A stretch of DNA of 64,000 bases from Thysanoteuthis rhombus (lineage: Eukaryota; Mollusca; Cephalopoda; Oegopsida; Thysanoteuthidae), in NCBI GenBank assembly GCA_963457665.1, contig OY735215.1, positions 32,160,900 to 32,224,899 of the forward strand. The letters run 5' to 3'. A program made the position numbers and the translations under genes. Below the pieces are notes generated by a model. The model was not told where the DNA came from and made no database searches. It saw nothing but the letters and a program-made list of their open reading frames with translations. This document shows, in pieces, positions 38,559-51,924 of the stretch. Position 1 is the first letter of the stretch. Every line of letters starts with the position of its first letter.

Positions 38559-39150
38559 AAAACACTTTTTTTTTTTCATTTTTATAAAACAAAGGAATGA
38601 AATAAAAGACTTGGAATAGAAAATTTAATAAAGAAAAAAACTTCCATAAATGTACCTCTTAAAGCAAAAGGAATAGGGAAAAAAAAAAAAAAAAAAATTT
38701 TTTTTTAAATTAAAAATTTAAAAAAATAAACTTTAGACTTCTCATAAAATGTGAAAAATGAATTCAGAAGAAATTTTACTTTGAGATGGATGAAAATGTT
38801 TTGAATTTCAATTCAAGCAATCCAAAATTGAACAATGATAATATGAAAAATTAATGAATTTACATGAATTTTAAAAAAAGTGGGGGGAGAAAAGGGTCCA
38901 GGCAGAGGAGAAAGGGGGGGGGGGAGAAAAAAAAAGGGGAGGAAGAGAAACTGTTCCAACTATGTTATTAAATGATCAATACCTGAAGAAATAACATTTT
39001 GGATCAAACTGAGAAGCTTGTGACTATATTCTATTTGGATATTTTAAGCCACTTTTGAACTTCCAGACAGCCTCACTAAAGGAGAAATACCTTGCAGCTT
39101 GTCAGACACCTACTTTGGCGAGTGTGTGGTCATGAACAGACCATGACCCT

Positions 39151-39352
39151 CTACAAAGACACAGGATGATGTTTGTAACGAAGAACAACATAGGAAGCAA
39201 ATCTGTTGGCCACAAAGATTACAATTAAAAGCAACACATTCGCAAATAAAGGAAGTTCAATACTAGACGTCTCGATGACCGTTTCACTGGGGACAAAACC
39301 AATTACATCACGGCATGGGCCAAAATTACTAGAAGATGTACCATTGATGCAT
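39151..39352 (-). CDS. ABCG terminal exon K: loop 3 cysteines, TM6 and stop
   Basis: 202 nt, acceptor tttcag, ending TAG at 39151-39153. Encodes CINGTSSSNFGPCRD (two cysteines around an NGT sequon, the usual place for the disulfide and glycan in this family), then LPLFANVLLLIVIFVANRFA (TM6) and SYVVLRYKHHPVSL. A short C-terminus after TM6 containing LRYK is normal. Confidence 0.95.
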
Positions 39353-42300
39353 CTGAAAGAAGAAAAAAAATTAAATTAATCTTCCATTATGGTATATCAA
39401 CATTTATATGGATCAGATGCATGAAAATATTGCACTTCAGACAAGTTAACTGGATTCAGCTTTGATGAAAGCTTTTTGTAGGGAAACCAATTTTGAATTA
39501 TTGATATTTGGTCCTTTCAAAAATAAAAAGCAAAATAAAAAGCAAAAAAAAAAGAAATAAAAAGCAAAAAAAAAAAGAAATAAAAAGCAAAAAAAAAAAA
39601 AAGAAATAAAAAGCAAAAAAAAAAAAGAAATAAAAAGCAAAAAAAAAAAAAAAAAGAAATAAAAAGCAAAAAAAAAAAAAAAAAGAAATAAAAAGCAAAA
39701 AAAAAAAAAAAAGAAATAAAAAGCAAAAAAAAAAAAAGAAATAAAAAGCAAAAAAAAAAAATAAAAAGCAAAAAAAAAAATAAAAAGCAAAAAAAAAAAT
39801 AAAAAGCAAAAAAAAAAAAAAAAGCAAAAAAAAATAAAAAGCAAAAGAAAAATAAAAAGCAAAAAAAAAAATAAAAAGCAAAAAAAAAATAAAAAGCAAA
39901 AAAAAAAAATAAAAAGCAAAAAAAAAAATAAAAAGCAAAAAAAAAAAATAAAAAGCAAAAAAAAAATAAAAAGCAAAAAAAAAAATAAAAAGCAAAAAAA
40001 AAAAAATAAAAAGCAAAAAAAAAAAATAAAAAGCAAAAAAAAATTATAAAAACACAAAGATAGATAAAAAAAAAAAAATATATAAATAAATAAGTAGTCC
40101 CTGTAAAATATCTGAAGCAAAGGGAATTTAATTTAAAAAAGCTCTTTTACAGAGGCTTGTGGCAATTAATTAAACAATTTTGATTGTCTTTCACCCGGAA
40201 ATTGATTTTCCTTTATTTGACACTGAACAACATTTTTCCTTGTCCTTTCAGTATTAATAGAAGAAAAAACATAAGTTTCATTTTTCAGGAGTAAACTTCA
40301 AAATAAATAAATATCTTGAGAAGCAAAGAGAATACAATTTTCAAAAGCTTTTGTACAGGGGTTTGTGGTGAGTTATTGGAGTATTTAGGGTTTGTTACAA
40401 GTGATATCTTCGCTTGATTTTTCTTCACTTCTTATAGCTCCCTGTATTTTACCACAACCCTCTAAAAGTCTGTTTCATTATGAGATACTTTTTACTTGGA
40501 TTACTTTCAACTAAACTTCTATTCCTATAAAACGTCATTACTTTCCGGACAATCTAATAGACCAACTTGTCACCAAAAAGTGGAGAGGTGTGTTATTAAC
40601 TTCAATATCAGAAGTATACACGCTTATGAACATCAGTAAACAGAACTGAAATATGCTGACATAGAAATTCATGCAAACATAAAAGCTATGCCAAACACAC
40701 TATTATTTGTTTCCAATATCATTTTGAAAATGAGAAGGGGAAATAAAGCAGGTGTTGCCGATTTGAATATTCTTTTGTTTTTCTTTTTCAAAGTTGTCAG
40801 TCTCGTGCTAATAGTATTTAGGGTTGAATTGTCTTTGATGATTTGAAGTACAGTGTTGCCAATTTAGATGGTTTTTTTTTTTTGCTTTTTCAAAGTTGTC
40901 AGATTAGTGCTAACAATACATAGGGTTTTTTTTCCCTTCCAATTATCTTCTATGAAGTACAGTGTTGCTTATTTAGAGTTTTTTTTTGTTTGTTTTTTTT
41001 ATTCAAGACTTCTGGATAAATCACATCTAAATAGTCCAAGGTGACAACACACAAAGATTTTTTATGGTAAAGCACAGCATAGAAACAAAGACAAAATTTT
41101 GTCCGACTCACAACCATTTGGAGATATGACCGACCGACCGGCCAGTCAGAACAGAATCTGATGGTAAGAGGGGGGAGGCTTATAGAAATTTCTTGAAAAT
41201 TATCCCCCCCACCCTGTGAAAATAACACCATTTTTCCTTTACACAATAAACTGAGGTACAATTTACAAAAATTGGAAAAATTAATACCGACCATTACATA
41301 TTACATCCCCTTGCAATAACCTGGGCCAATGACAATACATATGACTGAACAATTTAAATAGGTAATTGAAATTCATCAACTTGGATCACTAAACTTTCAA
41401 GACTGTCAATATGTATAACAATTGTTACAACTACTTGGACAAGGGACCTATGGGAGTCCCCCCCCCCAACCAACCGCTCACTCTCCCACTCTTATCAAAC
41501 ATTGTGGCATGCCAGTAATGCATCATTTTGTCAAAATATCTGGTGATTGTCAAGAATGTATGGATTGGATTCATGTTTTTCCCTAGGGCATCAAAGCCCA
41601 ACAAACATAGGCAACGGTAGCCAAAGCAGGGTAACAGCAGTTGAGTTTCTTCGTTATTTCCATAGAATTTTTTCTTTTACTTGAGCAATTCATTATAATC
41701 CAATTCTGGCTTACCACAGCTTCATCATAGCCACATTAACCCTACATTTCAAGGACACTTTCCCCCATCACGTTGGACGAGGGATTGAAAAATCTAAGTT
41801 GTCCATCTCCTGGACTGGCTGCCAACCAAGATTAAAGAGCCCAAAGCGCCTCGCTATTTACCCATAGACTAGAGCAGAAGAGATGGATTGATGCCTTTCC
41901 AAAAGCATGTATGAAAGAAATGCAAACCGTCACAGCCAGAGTTTAAACTTGGTTTGCAGATATCATTCTAACAATTTGAAGGACTGTTAAAATAGGATGA
42001 ATGTTTTCAATCAAGTAGTTTAGTATATTTTTCTACCTTGACAGAATAACAATGGCTGGAATCTGGTCAACAAACAAAATGGCAATGAAGAGAGGTTAAA
42101 AGCCAGATCAGTTCTTGACTCAGAGTAATTAATGCTCAACTGTTCTGCGTTAAGGGGGGGGGGGAAGAAAGAAAAAAAAAAGAAAGAAAAAAAAAAGAAA
42201 GAAAAAAAAAAGAAAGAAAAAAAAAAGAAAGAAAAAAAAAAGAAAGAAAAAAAAAAGAAAGAAAAAAAAAAGAAAGAAAAAAAAAAGAAAGAAAAAAAAA

Positions 42301-45300
42301 AGAAAGAAAAAAAAAAGAAAGAAAAAAAAAAGAAAGAAAAAAAAAGAAAGAAAAAAAAAAGAAAGAAAAAAAAAAGAAAGAAAAAAAAAAGAAAGAAAAA
42401 AAAAAGAAAGAAAAAAAAAAGAAAGAAAAAAAAAGAAAGAAAAAAAAAAGAAAGAAAAAAAAAAGAAAGAAAAAAAAAAGAAAGAAAAAAAAAAGAAAGA
42501 AAAAAAAAAGAAAGAAAAAAAAAAGAAAGAAAAAAAAAAGAAAGAAAAAAAAAAGAAAGAAAAAAAAAGAAAGAAAAAAAAAAGAAAGAAAAAAAAAAGA
42601 AAGAAAAAAAAAAGAAAGAAAAAAAAAAGAAAGAAAAAAAAAGAAAGAAAAAAAAAAGAAAGAAAAAAAAAAGAAAGAAAAAAAAAAGAAAGAAAAAAAA
42701 AAGAAAGAAAAAAAAAGAAAGAAAAAAAAAAGAAAGAAAAAAAAAAGAAAGAAAAAAAAAAGAAAGAAAAAAAAAAGAAAGAAAAAAAAAAGAAAGAAAA
42801 AAAAAAGAAAGAAAAAAAAAAGAAAGAAAAAAAAAAGAAAGAAAAAAAAAGAAAGAAAAAAAAAAGAAAGAAAAAAAAAAGAAAGAAAAAAAAAAAGAAA
42901 GAAAAAAAAAAGAAAGAAAAAAAAAAGAAAGAAAAAAAAAAGAAAGAAAAAAAAAAGAAAGAAAAAAAAAAGAAAGAAAAAAAAAAGAAAGAAAAAAAAA
43001 AGAAAGAAAAAAAAAAGAAAGAAAAAAAAAGAAAGAAAAAAAAAAGAAAGAAAAAAAAAGAAAGAAAAAAAAAAAAGAAAGAAAAAAAAAAAAGAAAGCA
43101 TTTTCATTCTTACCTAATAGGATCACCGTCTGTGAATTCCAAATATAATAAAATATTGTAGGTATAAGCCAAAAATGAAACATTCCGGAACCAGGACAAC
43201 CAATTCGGAAATGATTCTACATAAAATCCAGCTGAAAAGATAAATAAATAAATAGAATATTTTCCTTTCCAATCAAATACTCAAAAACAAGAAAAGGATG
43301 AACGAAAAAAGGAAGAAGAAATCCCTTTAATTCTTCATAAATACCCACTTTTGAGTAAGAAATTGATACGTTTGAGCTCCCTCTTCATTCACAAAATGAC
43401 ATGATATTTTGTTTTAATTTTTAGGTAACACTCAATGTTCTGCATTTATCTACAGCCAGCCTGCTTGATATCATGTTTTAGTCATAAACCCTTAGTTTGA
43501 GACTGGCTCCTCCTTTCTCTGAATAACATCAGCCAAGTCTCTTGCATTTTGCATAGTTCTCCTGAAACACCATTTGTCTCTCACTCACCCCAACGATTTT
43601 TGTTGAAACCTCTTTTTTTCCCCACATTTTTGGTTGAGAAAAATTTCAGGATAGCTAGGCACCCCCCCTCCCTAACTATTCCAATGTTTAGAAAATTTTT
43701 CATTTGAAGTCAAGACAGAACAGAAAAGTAACTTGATCAAATAATTGAATTCCTCTCTTGATTCATGTTTTATCAAGAGAGAGTGGGCAGGTTCTGATAT
43801 TTATGTTTTCACTTCAACATGCTGACCTTAATTTAGCAAAAAAACTGCACGAATTTGTGTAGTACAACACAACACGAATCATTGCAATTTTTTCGTATCA
43901 AAATTCAGTGCTGTAAACACCAATTTCAAGAGTTTACAAGGGCCATAACTGAAAATAAAGACCGAGGGGGTCCACAGTGCCCCGAGACCCCCCCCCCAAC
44001 TGATTTACTTGTGTACTTCATATGCAAGAATAGTATCTCCAACATATTGCTTTATTGGCCTTGACAGATCTGGTAATTATTATTAGATTATGTTCAAGTA
44101 TCAAGTTAGGTAAAACTAATCCAAAATTGTAACAAGAACAATCCTCAGCAAATTTAGCGAAGTAAACTCTTCTGTTTGTTTGAGGCACCATATTAGACCA
44201 AAACTATGTGTAACATTCTCCTACTGTGATTTGAAATCGTGACCAACTGATTGGCAGACAGCTCTCTTATCTAAGAAAACTGATATTGAAATTATGTAAG
44301 CCAGGCTTATGTTTTAGATGTGAGAATTTAGACTGCAACTTTTCAGAGGAGAATGGGGGGGGGGGAGACAACAAAGGAGGGGGGGGGAAAGAGACAAACG
44401 AGAGGAAAAACAAGAGAAAAAGAAGGAGATGAGAAAATAGAGGAAGAAAAAGGGTTTTCTGCTGAGTACAAAGAAAAAGAAAAAAAAATTAAAGTGAAAG
44501 TTTGTTTATATTTTATAGGACACAAAATAACTAATTCTTAAAAAACAAACATGAAAATAAGAGCAGAATGACTAAGAAATACCAGCAAAAACATCGATTT
44601 TAATCCGTCTTAAGTTTTTATAGAAATTATCAGGAGGACTCTTGATACCTGACAATGTTAATATAAAAAGAAAATCAGGTTGAATAATGTTACTTAAAGT
44701 GTATTGCTGAAGATGAAAGAAAGTATTGCTTACCTGTTAACATATTGAGAACAGTAAACACTGTGGATAAAGTCACAGCCCATTGCACGTCTAAAAAGAT
44801 AACACTAAATAAGATGCCAAAACCCTGGAAAAGAAAAAAAAATTCTTTAAATAAAATGTCAAAATACAGTTCTTATAATCTCTTATGAAGCCTATCGCAA
44901 GCTGAAATGGCGTAAAGTGATTATTACAAATTCATACAGGAATTTTTTTTCTGAGCATTCCCCAAAAAGGCAAAGAAGAAAAAATAAAAGAAGGTAAAGA
45001 AGAAAAAATAAAAGAAGGTAAAGAAGAAAAAATAAAAGAAGGTAAAGAAGAAAAAATAAAAGAAGGTAAAGAAGAAAAAATAAAAGAAGGTAAAGAAGAA
45101 AAAATAAAAGAAGGTAAAGAAGAAAAAATAAAAGAAGGTAAAGAAGAAAAAATAAAAGAAGGTAAAGAAGAAAAAATAAAAGAAGGTAAAGAAGAAAAAA
45201 TAAAAGAAGGTAAAGAAGAAAAAATAAAAGAAGGTAAAGAAGAAAAAATAAAAGAAGGTAAAGAAGAAAAAATAAAAGAAGGTAAAGAAGAAAAAATAAA

Positions 45301-47319
45301 AGAAGGTAAAGAAGAAAAAATAAAAGAAGGTAAAGAAGAAAAAATAAAAGAAGGTAAAGAAGAAAAAAAAAAGAGCGAAGAAAAAAAAGTGAAAAATAAA
45401 AGAAAAATGAATAATAAAAAACAAACCAAAAAAAAACAAAAAAACAAAAAAAAAACATTTTTTACATTAATCACAGTGCCGTTTAAGCTCTCATTTCTCT
45501 GATACCTTCATACACATCTTACAAACAAATGCACAAAATAAATCAAAATAGAACACAAAGTTATGGTGGCTTGAGATCTTTCAAGAAATGGCAAAAAGCA
45601 AACTTTCATGAAGCAGGAGATATGTTATAAGTATAGGATGGAGGTGCATTAGAAACCAATGAAAAGTTTTACTGGGAGTGGGAAACGGCAGAAATTAAAT
45701 ACGTAAATAGAAAAGCCACAAGTAAAAAGATGAAGGCCACAGAGTGCGGTGATCAAAATAACAAAGACGAGGATATCAATCCAAACTAATTGGTTTCTAT
45801 TTTGACTATGGGTAGGTAACAGTTTTTAGTAGGTAAGGTAGCTAGGAATAGGAGAGTGATTTATTCACTCTTGTCAGTCAACCATCATGGCTTGCAAGTG
45901 AAAACATTTTTCAAGATATCCGGCATTGAAACAGAGTGCAGTACATTAGAAGAGAATGAACGTAAATATTGCCCTAATGTTTCCGTAATGTTTGTGATCT
46001 AGTGCTTTCAAATCAGACTTCTGACCGATATCAAGATCAGGAAGAAACTGAATGTTTCTTGTTTTTCCATTTTCGAGTACCTTCTAACTCTGCGAGGTGA
46101 CCTACAAACGAAATTTCTAACTGGGCGTAAATATAACTATCAGTTCTTAAAAAAAAAATTTTCTTGATAAAAGCAAAGTTATAAAAAGGATTTTTTTTTT
46201 TCCTTGTTTTTACCTGAGACAAGAGAGCGTGGAAAACTATTGCTGTCATCGAAGCAATCAGAACCCCAGGGTTATATAAGCCAGCAAACATGCAGATAAT
46301 GATGAAACTGCCCATAGGTAGAAGAAGAGTCAGGGGAGCCTCGCTGACTATCTTTGCGAGGTAATAGGCAGACAGTCGATAATAACCAGCTGCACGCTCT
46401 TTGTAAAGGATTTCTTTTTCTGCAGGAACTGCAAAGGGAAAAAACAGAATAAAAAACACTGTCAAAACAAAAAAAAGCAATGTCAGATTCAGTCTGATGC
46501 TTCAACAATACATTCATATCTCAGAATTTTTGAGATGAGGTATTATTATTTCTATTGATATTCGGACCATCCTCATCTTGGTTGTTTTTCATACAACGTT
46601 TAAATCTACCAGATGATACCTGACGAAGGCCGTAGAGTGCAACGGCCGAAATGTTGAATGAAAAACAACCAAGATGAGGATGGTCCGAATATCAATAGAA
46701 ATAATATATTCATTATTACAAATACTTCGTACCTTTTTTCAGATCCCTAAAACACATTGACCTGACTGTCAAAAGTCACCATACTTCTACATACCCATTA
46801 GATGGTTTCTTTCAATTAGAGAAAAAAAAACATTATTTAAATCATGCTATTCAGTAGCAATAAGATCAGAGTATAAACTTCAAATAAATCATACATAATG
46901 TATTCTTCATTGTACAGAAAAAAAAAAGGTCTTTGAAATGCATTTTCAGATGAAACACTTGTTATTGGTATTATTTCATTTATCAGTGACAATCGACCAT
47001 ATAGTCATTGCTCTTCATCCAAACACTCTTCATCTGCCAGAGGGAACAGTACGAAAGCGGAAATAAAGGATAAGCTTTTGACAAGACTTGTACATGCATC
47101 CCATACCATGGTAGCTCATCTTTCATAGCCATTAACTTGATCACTTCAGCCAGGGAAGCTACAAGGTTTAAGCGAGGTAGAAATTGTAGTCATTCAGCCA
47201 ACTCATCAGTTTGTAACCTGGTGATAAATTATCTCAGGAAATTTTGGAATGAAGCACTATCACTAATAACTAGTTTACCTGTCAAAGAATGATAACAATA
47301 ATCAAGTAATTTGGAGATT

Positions 47320-47364
<45 letters not shown>

Positions 47365-50300
47365 CAAGAACATTATGTCACAAGATTTTCCTGTTTATGA
47401 TCAATATTTCCAGGATATTAAACTAATCTATAAAGTAGAATTAAGTGAAGATACAATCTATCAAGTGCAAAAATTAGTATACCCAATAACTATCTTCAAT
47501 ATCCTTCCTCTGCTGGAAAAGGACTTGAAATTTATCAAGTATAACATGATGAAATTCTATTTCTACAGACAAGTTACACCACCAGATTACACTGATGATA
47601 TGACAGACGAGAAATAGACATTGCTGATTATCAAGTGTGGATTACTGGCTTTTCTCCTTTATTTTTATTATTTGGTTTGTAACTGGATTAGAATTTACTT
47701 TCCATAGTTAAATAATTCATCATCAGAACTTCAGATGCAAGAGATTCATTCTTAGCTTATATATATCATTCTAGAAAAGAATGTTAAAAGTTAAGGAATA
47801 TTGTATCAAATCACCAGTTCTTTAATTAAAGAACAGAATTATGTATAATCTTGAACATTGACACCAACAGGGGTGTCAGGGTGCAGCTCATGTCCAATGC
47901 CATATGTAAATGACTGACAAAATAGAAGTGAATTGAGAAAACAAGCCCAAGGGAGGTAACTCACATGAAAGTACAGCTTCCAGCAGAGGTAGAAATGTCC
48001 AATGCGTAACAAGGAAAAAGAACTGAAAGGAAAGATCTTTATTTTTTTAATTGAGTAAATGAAGTTTGGAAAAAAAAAAAAAAAAAAATTTTCAGGTTTG
48101 TCATAACGATTATCATAAAACTTGAAGAGAAGAAGAAAGAAGAAAAAGAGGAGAAGAAAGAAAGAAGAAAAAGAAAGAAAGAAGAAAAAGAACGAAAGAA
48201 GAAAAAGAACGAAAGAAGAAAAAGAACGAAAGAAGAAAAAGAACGAAAGAAGAAAAAGAACGAAAGAAGAAAAAGAACGAAAGAAGAAAAAGAACGAAAG
48301 AAGAAAAAGAACGAAAGAAGAAAAAGAACGAAAGAAGAAAAAGAACGAAAGAAGAAAAAGAACGAAAGAAGAAAAAGAACGAAAGAAGAAAAAGAACGAA
48401 AGAAGAAAAAGAACGAAAGAAGAAAAAGAACGAAGAAAAAGAAAGAAGAAAAAGAAAGAAGAAAAAGAAAGTCAAGATCTGTTTGTACCAGGAATTCTCA
48501 AAAGCTCGAATAAATAGACCTCTTCATATCTGAACATCCACAAAATCATTTTATAACAGGAAACAAATATATAAGAGTATCTCTGACCGTACCCATATTC
48601 ATTTGTTTATCGCCCAACTCCTGCTACTGAGTTTTGACTTCATTTCCATACATGAGAGCAATGACGAGACAAAAAAGAAAAAAACAAAAAACAAAAAAAA
48701 AACAGTGACATAGAGACATACGAAAACTGATGACTAATTCATTCCCACTTGAGCCCAATTCAGGTGGACTTGTTTTGCTAAGGCTTGCAAATCCCATGTA
48801 AAGGAACCACAAAGGATTTGAAATGGGATATATAGTTATAGAACAATCTTGTATGGAGAAATGAATTCAGACCTTTCAGATTTTAGTGCAGCCTGGTAGT
48901 TTGACCCTAGCATAGCCAAGCTTGTTTTATAGGGGGAAGGGGTCTTCCAGGATAAAATTCAATTACCCTTCAAAAGCTTTTTAGATGACTGTGCAGACAA
49001 GTACACTTTCCATTATACATTCCCCCACTGACTGAAATCCTTCTCTAACTCACATGAAAGTACAGCCCCCACCCCCCAAATCTGAAGTCTTATTCATAAT
49101 CAAAGCATATTTTTGGCCTCAAAGACAATCCTGGGAGCAAACTCAACAATAATGAAGTAAAATAAATGATAAAAATAAATAGTAATAATTTCACTCACCA
49201 GACTCTTGAATTCCCGAATTTTATTCTCAGTGCGTTCCAGTTGAAAATAGAGGAGGCCGAGAAAGATGGAGAGGATGAGTGATCTGACCATTTCAAATTT
49301 AGAAATGATCCGGGTTTTCGATTGCTTGTAGTTTCTCCACGCTAACCAGTAAAATTGCGTTAAGAAAGACGTTGGCCATTTCGAGGCAGACTTCTCTCTT
49401 GGTAGTAAAACGGACACTTCACCATTGCTAGACGAAGGAACTGAAACAAGGGAAGAGAATCATTTTTAAACAATCAAACCCATTGTACCTATTCAAGGGA
49501 GGTTACTGATAATCTCAATTCTAAACGGCGGGCAAAGATTAACCCTTTGGTGATTGATGCACAAAAATTGCTTGTTTTTACCATTTGACTGTTCAAACGT
49601 TTGTAACTGGGGGTTGATTCAAATAAACCCATCATGCTATCTATCATTGTAAAGCTTGATGAATATCCTAAGTCACTGCATGATTATTGTTAGTACCAAA
49701 TTATTGCAATTTGCATAATACTACCAAATATGGATTAAATAGGAGGGAAAAATTTTTTAAAAAAATAAAAATAAAGCATTTTCTTTTTTTTTTTTCAAAA
49801 CTTATAAACAAGAAGCTTATCATGCAATAAATCATCAGTCTTTTAACGTCCGTCATTGGAGATAGACCTTTCCCAGGATTCGCCACAATTCTCTATCATG
49901 GGCATCGCAGAGCCAGTATTTCCTGAATCTGTCCAGTTCATCCCTCAATCTTGTGATCTGTCAGCCTCGGTTTCTTATGTGATCTCTGGGGATCCATGTT
50001 GTGAGTCATGATGTCCATCGGTTGTCTTTCATTCTTGCAACATGGCTTGCCCATTGCCATTTAAGTTTTCTAATAGATTCTATGATGTCTCGGACTCCCG
50101 TTTTCTTCCTTATATACTGTGCTGTCTTGTGATCTTTCCATGTAAGGTTGAGCATGATTCTCGCATGCGTACGTTGCATGCTTCTCAGTTTGTAGGTCTG
50201 TCTCTTGGTTAGGTTCCATGTTTCAGCTTCATAAGTGACTATCGGAAGGATGCATTGGTTGTATACTCTTCTTTTTAGGATAATTGGGATCATCTGGTTT

Positions 50301-51881
50301 TTTAAAGTTGAGCTTGCTCTGCCAAAGGCTTGGCATCCCAAAGTGATTCTTCACTTGATTTCCTTCTCTTTTGAGGGTCTCCACAAACAATTTCTATCAA
50401 ATATCTCTTATACCCTACAAGTTATTGATCTATCTCTGAATGATGTCATAAGCTTATCACTTGGTGGCCTCTATACAATACATTAGTACAAGTATCTATA
50501 TGAACATTCATTAAACTTGTCCTCTCCCACTTCCTCCTGGGGTGGGGGAATAGTGTAGGCAACTCAAGTTATATCTTCAGACTAGTTCGACAACTAAAAA
50601 GTGCCAAATAAAATTAAAATAGCCAGATTTGCCGAAAAACAAAACACCACCAATAAGAGATTAACATGGAGTAAATAGTGGGTGGGGAGGAGATGGACAA
50701 AACACAGGAAAAAAAAGTGCTAAAAATGGTCAAATCTTGCCATGCCAGAACATTAACTCTAAATTGGCAACACTCCTGAGGTAATGGAGACAGCAACCCA
50801 CTACCTTGACTGCAGAAATAAAATGTAGATAGTGAATAATGAGTGTCTTTTTTTTCTCTCCAATGATACAATGAGAGACTTTCTCAGCTATTGTTTATGT
50901 TAGATACACCTAGCTTCTCTCTACCATTGTTTATGTTTGACACACCTGGCTTCTGACTACACCAAGCATTCTTTCTGGTACAGAAAGGTGTTTTTTGTTT
51001 TTATGGTATGACAAGTATTCTTCATGGTAAAGGAAGAGTGGGTTTTTTTTGTCAAAATCTCATTGAATATGGTATGGCAAGTATTCTAGCATTATCTTTT
51101 GTTTTTAGTGCATTTTTCTTTGTCATGGCAATCAGTACAACAATTTTTAAAAGGGACAGTCACCAAAGTCCCAAGTCTACATACAATGGAATGGGGTTAG
51201 TATCTTTATATTATCAACTATTGCTATCATAGAGACTTTAATCCTCATTGGATACCTCACTATTGTGGATCTGTACCAGATTACACTGAGCTCAGTAAAT
51301 AATCAATCATACTCAATAGTACAATACAATGCTACTAATGATAAAACAGTATGTATATCTGTTAGCAATGTATGGATTATGGATCATTTCATTCATCAAA
51401 TAACCTTCTACACCAAGGCTTTTCCAAACTTTTTGGCATTAATAAAGTTCTGTTAGCCAAGCCAAATATAATAATGTCATCCCAGCAGTTAAATAGAATT
51501 ATCCTCAGACAGATGTACAAAACAGGTCTGGTTAGTCAGTTACTTGAGGGTCTCCAGTAACATCCTCAGGCAGCATGCCATGTTGGGGTTGATCAATCAA
51601 ACGATTGGAAAAAAGCTGATCAAAGAATAAGTTACTCCGGCCCCAAAAGTTTAAAGATTGAATTTTCAAAAACAAGCATGGGCACAAAATAAGGGATCAA
51701 TTTGGCATCAACTTACATTGTCAATTGAACCCCCACCCCTGAAGACATTCTTTTTTTTTTTATAGATATAATAAGAAGTAAATGTTAGAAATCCCAAATC
51801 AGTGTTGCCTATACTCAGCATACATATGTACCCAGACCAACTTGAATACTGAAATGTTGGTGACAGTTTTTGTTGACTGTC

Positions 51882-51924
<43 letters not shown>

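Noticed and set aside
39446..40120. 224-codon hydrophobic minus-strand ORF
   Set aside because: F/L/Y-only composition over the AAAAAGC minisatellite; no membrane-protein features beyond composition.
42020..43183. 387-codon F/L/S ORF and 338-codon K/E/R ORF
   Set aside because: Pure consequences of the 14-bp polypurine array. The true exon frame at 43114 meets TAA directly after the donor, so intron read-through does not enter this ORF.
47375..47617. 80-codon plus-strand ORF beginning MSQDFPVYDQYFQDIKLIYK
   Set aside because: Composition looks protein-like, but it matches no family I recognise, follows an (AT)n run, is antisense in an ABCG intron and has no splice or promoter support.
47817..47834. 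18-bp perfect palindrome gttctttaattaaagaac
   Set aside because: Short and A/T-rich; expected occasionally by chance, with no flanking element structure.
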